From positions 1 to 26,141 of the forward strand of contig DPGH01000005.1 of the NCBI GenBank assembly GCA_003523255.1: a DNA stretch of 26,141 bases. The letters are read 5' to 3'. The notes beneath the pieces are model-generated. The model worked only from the letters and a program-made list of their open reading frames with translations, had not been told where the DNA came from and ran no database searches. This document shows positions 22,597 to 26,141 of the stretch, piece by piece. The translations under genes and the position numbers were made by a program. This DNA comes from Clostridiales bacterium (lineage in GTDB: Bacteria > Bacillota > Clostridia > Christensenellales > Borkfalkiaceae). How positions within the stretch are numbered: position 1 is the first letter of the stretch; every line of letters begins with the position of its first letter.

Positions 22597-23289
22597 TTAA
22601 TTTACGAATTTTTTCTCCGTTTTTATAAAATAATCCGCCGCTCCGCGCTTTTCGCCCGAAAAAAGCATGTTAGAAAGCCTTAAATTTTCAGTTTCGAGAA
22701 AAGCGGCGCGCTTTTTCAGATATTCGTTTTCTTCGCGAATTTTGGCGGAAATCTTTACGATAAGTCCGTCAATGTCTTTTTTAAGCCGCGCGATAAGGTA
22801 ATCGGGTACGGCAAACGGTTTTTTCTCCGTCGGTTTTTTGTTGTTTATCGGAATATCGCCGCCTATCGAAATAAGCGCGTTTTCTATCATCTGCGGGTTG
22901 CGCTTTGCTATGTTGCGGTATTTGTTCTGATACCTTAAAGCGAGTTTTGCGTCGCCCGCGGCAAGTTTATAGACCGCACCCCTTACCGAATAGCCCTTGT
23001 TTTTTAGCTCGAGTACGCCGAAAACAAGGTCTTTTTCGCTTTGTTCGTCAAACTCTTTTATTTTAGATACCGCTATTTTTTTGCCGCCGAGGTATTTCGC
23101 GGTAAACTCTTCATCCGATGCGGAAGTTTTCGCCAGCGCGTAATACAGGTTACGCACGGTTCCGCGCGCCTTGCCCGTTTCCGCCGCAAACCGCTCAAAA
23201 GTTTTGCAAAGCGGCTCGTTTTTGCTTTCCGATAACGTTTTTGCGAGTTTTACAACGTCTTTTTCTTTGTATCCGTACAATTTTTTCAT
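22597..23289 (-). CDS. two-module helical DNA-binding protein (Myb/SANT-like), unknown role
   Basis: I do not recognise a named family. The 230-residue protein is basic and all-helical. Residues 5-55 read like a Myb/SANT or homeodomain-like module (KDVVKLAKTLSES, then CKTFERFAAETGKARGTVRNLYYAL). A second unit at about 82-135 repeats the pattern (SEKDLVFGVLEL, GYSVRGAVYKLA, ALRYQNKYRNIAK). After a Pro/Lys linker, 165-210 is a probable coiled coil (ARLKKDIDGLIVKISAKIRE). This resembles RsfA-type sporulation regulators in outline only. The start has AAAGGAG upstream. It diverges from the unknown gene at 23360. Confidence 0.75.
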   Translation of the reverse strand: MKKLYGYKEKDVVKLAKTLSESKNEPLCKTFERFAAETGKARGTVRNLYYALAKTSASDEEFTAKYLGGKKIAVSKIKEFDEQSEKDLVFGVLELKNKGYSVRGAVYKLAAGDAKLALRYQNKYRNIAKRNPQMIENALISIGGDIPINNKKPTEKKPFAVPDYLIARLKKDIDGLIVKISAKIREENEYLKKRAAFLETENLRLSNMLFSGEKRGAADYFIKTEKKFVN

Positions 23290-23320
23290 ATTAAATCTCC
23301 TTTAACGATTTGTACGGTTA

Positions 23321-23349
23321 TTGACATAATAAAAAATTTTATACATATG
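23321..23349 (+). promoter_or_regulatory. candidate promoter of the 318-residue unknown gene
   Basis: TTGACA (23321-23326), 17-base spacer, CATATG (23344-23349). The -35 is perfect and the -10 weak. The predicted start is about four bases before the ATG at 23360 and there is no ribosome binding site, so the mRNA would be nearly leaderless. Confidence 0.45.
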
Positions 23350-23359
23350 TTTTATTAAA

Positions 23360-24316
23360 ATGATTTATTACTTTTTATCTAACGTTCCGGCGGCGGTTAA
23401 AATCGGCGGCATATTCAAAGGGCTTGCATTAACCGAGCCGCTTAAACTCGACCTCTCTTTTCCGTCGCCGTTTATAGAGGTATGCCCCGAAAAAAACGGC
23501 TACGGTGCGCCGCTCGGCTTTATCGCGGGACCGGAATTTTTATCCGACCCGCCGGAAAGGGTTACCGATACCGACCTTAAATGCGGTTACGCCGTGTGCT
23601 TCGACTTTACCCGCACCGAAAAAGATTTTAAATCTATTGCCGTTTATCGTACACCGTTTGCCATCGTAAACGTTTTTTCGCAATCGGGTTACTTTATTTC
23701 CATCGAAACGCAATTCGATTTTTTTACCGAGGAACTCCCTCTTACGACAGAGAGCGCGGAATTCTTCGTTTCCCGGGATAAAACGACGCTCGTAGTAGGA
23801 CTTACGGGAGATAAAAAAGCCGTTATAGCGTACGATATAAGCGAAAAAGTTAAAAAAACTTTTTGCGAAGAGGTTTCGGATTTTACTCTCGGCGAAGAAA
23901 CGCTTACGTCGCTTAACCGCGAGGACGTGGCAAAACACTCGGTTGTTATAAAATATTCACCCGCACGCGGAACCCTGTCCGTTATAAATAAAGAAGTCGG
24001 AAAGGACAAAAACTTTTCACCCGCAAGACTGATTACGCAAGTAATCCCTTACGCTTTTTTAGAGGAGTTTTTAGTCGGCGGCGACTTTAAAAATTACCTT
24101 GCCGGCGGCGTTTACGATAACGCAAACAAACTTAAACCGTATCTCGGCGATTTTATAGGCGTGTTGCCGCCGCCCCGGTTTATAACGGACGGTCGCCCCG
24201 AAAACGAAAATATCGCGGGGCTTATTTATAAAAAGACCGAACGTACGTATTATGCGGAATACTTTTGCTTTACCGTCCGCGGCGGCAAAATATTAAACCT
24301 TAAAAAACTCGACTGA
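23360..24316 (+). CDS. conserved-looking hypothetical protein, 318 residues
   Basis: No family recognised. The protein is soluble, with no signal peptide or membrane helix, and looks like alternating beta strands with a few helices. The N-terminal half has a repeated-looking sandwich pattern (IYYFLSNVPAAVKIGGIFKG, LDLSFPSPFIEVCPE, YAVCFDFTRTE, GYFISIETQFDFF); the C-terminal part contains ARLITQVIPYAFLEEFLVGG and a GVLPPPRF turn. Base composition and codon use match the neighbours, so recent transfer is not suggested. It diverges from the Myb/SANT-like gene across 70 bases and is followed by a bidirectional terminator. Confidence 0.75.
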   Translation: MIYYFLSNVPAAVKIGGIFKGLALTEPLKLDLSFPSPFIEVCPEKNGYGAPLGFIAGPEFLSDPPERVTDTDLKCGYAVCFDFTRTEKDFKSIAVYRTPFAIVNVFSQSGYFISIETQFDFFTEELPLTTESAEFFVSRDKTTLVVGLTGDKKAVIAYDISEKVKKTFCEEVSDFTLGEETLTSLNREDVAKHSVVIKYSPARGTLSVINKEVGKDKNFSPARLITQVIPYAFLEEFLVGGDFKNYLAGGVYDNANKLKPYLGDFIGVLPPPRFITDGRPENENIAGLIYKKTERTYYAEYFCFTVRGGKILNLKKLD

Positions 24317-24329
24317 AAATTTAAAAAAT

Positions 24330-24355
24330 AAAACGGCAACGATAGTTGCCGTTTT
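24330..24355. terminator. bidirectional terminator
   Basis: Eleven-bp perfect stem AAAACGGCAAC/GTTGCCGTTTT with a four-base loop between two convergent genes. On the minus strand it runs into TTTTATTTTTTAAATTTT; on the plus strand it ends in TTTT. Confidence 0.9.
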
Positions 24356-24378
24356 CAAATAAATAACTCCGTTAAAAT

Positions 24379-25248
24379 TTAAACCGTTTTTGCGCTTTTA
24401 ATCATCGCGCCGTTTACGCCTTCAACGTCTTTCGCTATGCGAACGGTCTTTTGATTGAACTCTAAAAGTTCGTTTTTGTTTTCTCCGTCTTTATTCGCAA
24501 CGAAAATTTCGTCCTTTTCGTCGTCGGTAAGTTTATCGAAGTCCGCTTTTTTAAGCGCGTGGAAAGTAAGACCGTAATTTTCGTCGAGTTTAGTTTCGTC
24601 GTATTCGCCGGTAAAGTAAATTACGTAACTTTCGTAATTATCGCCGGAAAGTGCCGAAGCGATCGCACCGAGCGCGAATTGATTAGTTCCCGCGTTAAGG
24701 TCTATCGTGGCAAACACGCAAAAATATCCGTCGTATTCGGTAATCGTTTCGCTCGGAAGAAACCAGGTCGCTCTGCCGCTGTCAAAGCCGTTGTTCACGT
24801 TTTTACCGTCTTTACCCCAGCTTCTCCAAAGACCTACAGAACCGTTTTGGTTTTTAAGGTTGCTGCCGGTAACGCCGCCCTTTTCAAACTCGCCTTCGAG
24901 CGCGGGTTTAATTGCGTTCTGAACGAGATTGCCGTTCGCGTCGAATTTAAGGTCGCCGACCATTATCTGTTTGGAAAACCCCTCGTCCATATAGAAAACG
25001 CAGCTATCGTAATACCCCTCGGAAATATACGAGAGAATTTTTTCGGACGTTTCGGGCGCAAGAGTTTTGTTAATGCCGATTGTGAGTTTTACGTCTTTTT
25101 CATCGTGAAGTTTGCTCGAGGTATAGTTTGCGATTTGCAAATTAAGTTCTACGGACTTAACCTCTTCGCACGCGGTGAAAGACAGGCATACCGCAGCGAG
25201 CATAAGCACAGCCGTAAGATTAACGAAAATTTTAAAAAAACGCTTCAT
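24379..25248 (-). CDS. lipoprotein with a degenerate cyclophilin-like domain
   Basis: The 289-residue protein starts with a signal peptide and lipobox ending SFTAC (Cys27). From about residue 52 to 185 it follows the cyclophilin fold order: VKLTIGINKTLAPETSEKIL, YYDSCVFYMDEGF, VGDL, a GSVGLWRS segment, and YDGYFCVFATID. In active cyclophilins the third block reads FHR; here it is F85-Y86-M87, so the catalytic Arg is lost, and the Gln-Phe-Phe block is replaced by ATWFLP. It is probably a surface-exposed binding protein or chaperone, not an active isomerase. GGAGA lies upstream, and a strong promoter at 25279-25307. Confidence 0.72.
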   Translation of the reverse strand: MKRFFKIFVNLTAVLMLAAVCLSFTACEEVKSVELNLQIANYTSSKLHDEKDVKLTIGINKTLAPETSEKILSYISEGYYDSCVFYMDEGFSKQIMVGDLKFDANGNLVQNAIKPALEGEFEKGGVTGSNLKNQNGSVGLWRSWGKDGKNVNNGFDSGRATWFLPSETITEYDGYFCVFATIDLNAGTNQFALGAIASALSGDNYESYVIYFTGEYDETKLDENYGLTFHALKKADFDKLTDDEKDEIFVANKDGENKNELLEFNQKTVRIAKDVEGVNGAMIKSAKTV

Positions 25249-25278
25249 ATTCGCTCTCCGTTTTTTGGTTACGCTATT

Positions 25279-25307
25279 ATTTTACTTGTTTTACACGGCT
25301 TTGTCAA
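25279..25307 (-). promoter_or_regulatory. promoter of the cyclophilin-like lipoprotein gene
   Basis: On the minus strand: TTGACA (25302-25307), 17-base spacer, TAAAAT (25279-25284). Confidence 0.82.
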
Positions 25308-25546
25308 TCGCTTTACCCGTTTTTTATAATTAAAACGGACGGGCGCGGCGGCAAAATAAACGCTTTCGGCAATTTATCACGGTTTTTCGACCGACGATAA
25401 ACACCGTTTAATCGAATTGCGTTTCAAAATTTTCGTTTTCGTATGCGGCGCGATGGTTTTACTCGGCTTTTCTAAACCTCTATTTACGTTTTACGCCTTT
25501 ATAAATAGGTTTTATATTCAGAATTTATTCACGGTATACGTAAAAA
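25308..25546. other. intergenic region with no supported gene
   Basis: Between the promoter of the cyclophilin-like gene and the terminator of the next gene I see no tRNA, repeat or convincing coding frame. A plus-strand 60-codon frame starting at 25417 lacks a ribosome binding site, is Phe-rich and runs through the terminator. Confidence 0.6.
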
Positions 25547-25570
25547 CGGCGGCGAAAAATTTCGCCGCCG
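25547..25570 (-). terminator. intrinsic terminator of the second lipoprotein gene
   Basis: CGGCGGCGAAA/TTTCGCCGCCG inverted repeat, 25 bases after the stop codon, followed on the minus strand by TTTTTA. Confidence 0.88.
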
Positions 25571-25595
25571 CAAAACTTTTTACTCTTTGCTGCTT

Positions 25596-26090
25596 TTAGT
25601 CTTTGGTTATATTAAGTTTATCGCCTTTATACGTATACTTATATTCACTCGAATTACAGTTGGTCAATCCTAAAGGGCTAACGTCGTCGTGTAACACTAT
25701 GAAAAAGGTTTTTTCGGTTTCGGTTTTCTCAAAACAGTTATCGAGTTTTATTTCTATATCGACCTTATAATCGCCGTTTTCGAGTTTGCTGCCGTCAAAC
25801 GTTACCAAAACGCTTTCACGGTAATCTTTGCCGAAAATCGGGTCGGCGTTGCAAATCGAAAAAGTAAATTTCCTGTTTAAATTTGCCGCGCTTTCCGCCT
25901 TAAAAGTAACTTTAAGTTTATAGCCGTCGGTAAGCACGTCGTCTATATGATATTCCGCTATAACGCCGTCGTTTTCAACGTTGCCGTCGCCTATAGGCAG
26001 CGTTACGTCATACCCGCCGCACGCAACGAGCGAAAGTGCGCACGCTGCCAGTGCAAGCACGCTGAAAAGGGTTGCAAGTAATTTTTTCAT
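25596..26090 (-). CDS. putative lipoprotein, unknown function
   Basis: The 164-residue protein has a clear signal peptide (MKKLLATLFSVLALAACALS) and lipobox LVAC with Cys24. The mature domain, about 140 residues, looks like a single beta-sandwich (YKLKVTFKAES, RKFTFSICNADP, YKVDIEIKLDN, KTFFIVLHDD) and resembles no family I can name. It is slightly similar to the lipoprotein at 1845-2411, notably F-[DE]-KTE followed by a strand. AAGG lies about eight bases before the ATG. The promoter carries a poly-G tract on this strand (see 26122-26141), so expression could be phase variable. Confidence 0.78.
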   Translation of the reverse strand: MKKLLATLFSVLALAACALSLVACGGYDVTLPIGDGNVENDGVIAEYHIDDVLTDGYKLKVTFKAESAANLNRKFTFSICNADPIFGKDYRESVLVTFDGSKLENGDYKVDIEIKLDNCFEKTETEKTFFIVLHDDVSPLGLTNCNSSEYKYTYKGDKLNITKD

Positions 26091-26121
26091 TTTCTCTACC
26101 TTCTTATTTTTTAATACTTAT

Positions 26122-26141
26122 ATTATAATACCCCCCCCCCC
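26122..26141 (-). promoter_or_regulatory. -10 box and poly-G spacer of the lipoprotein promoter, at the window end
   Basis: On the minus strand TATAAT (26122-26127) is preceded by TAT and a run of 11 G (11 C on the plus strand, 26131-26141, continuing to or past the window edge). With a usual 17-base spacer the -35 would lie just outside the window, so the G run falls wholly within the spacer. Confidence 0.5.

Noticed and set aside
25417..25599. Plus-strand 60-codon frame with a hydrophobic start
   Set aside because: No ribosome binding site, no promoter, odd Phe-rich composition, and it reads through the terminator into the lipoprotein gene on the other strand.
1..26141. Search for CRISPR repeats, insertion sequences, prophage, toxin-antitoxin or defence islands
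   Set aside because: No regularly spaced repeats, transposase, integrase, capsid or nuclease-defence genes are visible. The lone XRE regulator has no toxin partner next to it.

Overview
The window reads as chromosomal DNA of an uncultured Bacillota (Firmicutes), probably class Clostridia. The evidence is gene order and sequence type: rpsB-tsf, pyrH-frr-uppS-cdsA-dxr-rseP, lon-engB, ruvX next to a DUF1292 domain, an Rrf2-nifS-nifU cluster, clear AGGAGG-type ribosome binding sites, and sigma-A promoters of the form TTGACA-N17-TATAAT. Almost everything lies on the minus strand. I saw no phage, IS element, CRISPR array or integration site. Species and family cannot be named from this sequence alone.

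Layout, left to right. A tRNA-Thr(CGT), cut by the window edge, with its own promoter. An alpha/beta hydrolase, divergent from a DUF6062 protein. A lipoprotein gene. A minus-strand operon uvrC-HAD phosphatase-lon-engB. A plus-strand XRE regulator, convergent with an ArsR-family regulator, which diverges from a 48-residue hydrophobic small protein. NADP-type glutamate dehydrogenase. The lipid/isoprenoid/translation operon pyrH-frr-uppS-cdsA-dxr-rseP. The rpsB-tsf operon with a structured leader and a strong terminator. ruvX joined in frame to a Cys/His-rich DUF1292 domain. A short helical protein gene. rrf2-nifS-nifU for iron-sulfur assembly. A serine-palmitoyltransferase-like alpha-oxoamine synthase. 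A two-module, Myb/SANT-like DNA-binding protein divergent from an unknown 318-residue protein. A lipoprotein resembling a catalytically degenerate cyclophilin. A second lipoprotein whose promoter contains an 11-base poly-C/poly-G tract at the window end.

How the genes work together. pyrH, frr, rpsB and tsf serve nucleotide supply and translation. uppS, dxr and cdsA make the undecaprenyl, isoprenoid and phospholipid precursors of the envelope, and rseP is a membrane protease. uvrC, lon and engB link DNA repair, proteolysis and ribosome assembly. rrf2-nifS-nifU supplies Fe-S clusters, probably including one on UvrC, which keeps the four cysteines spaced as in the Fe-S UvrC enzymes.

Most notable: (1) three separate promoters (DUF6062, uvrC, ruvX) place their predicted +1 on, or one base before, the start codon with no Shine-Dalgarno, so these mRNAs look leaderless and two start codons need correcting; weaker cases are the XRE gene, the 318-residue gene and the first lipoprotein. 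(2) RuvX and DUF1292 share one open frame with no stop, while DUF1292 keeps its own ribosome binding site and ATG. (3) A poly-G tract sits in the -35/-10 spacer of a surface lipoprotein gene, a layout typical of phase variation, though it coincides with the window edge. (4) New candidate operators lie at rrf2, arsR and XRE. The rest is ordinary core-genome content.
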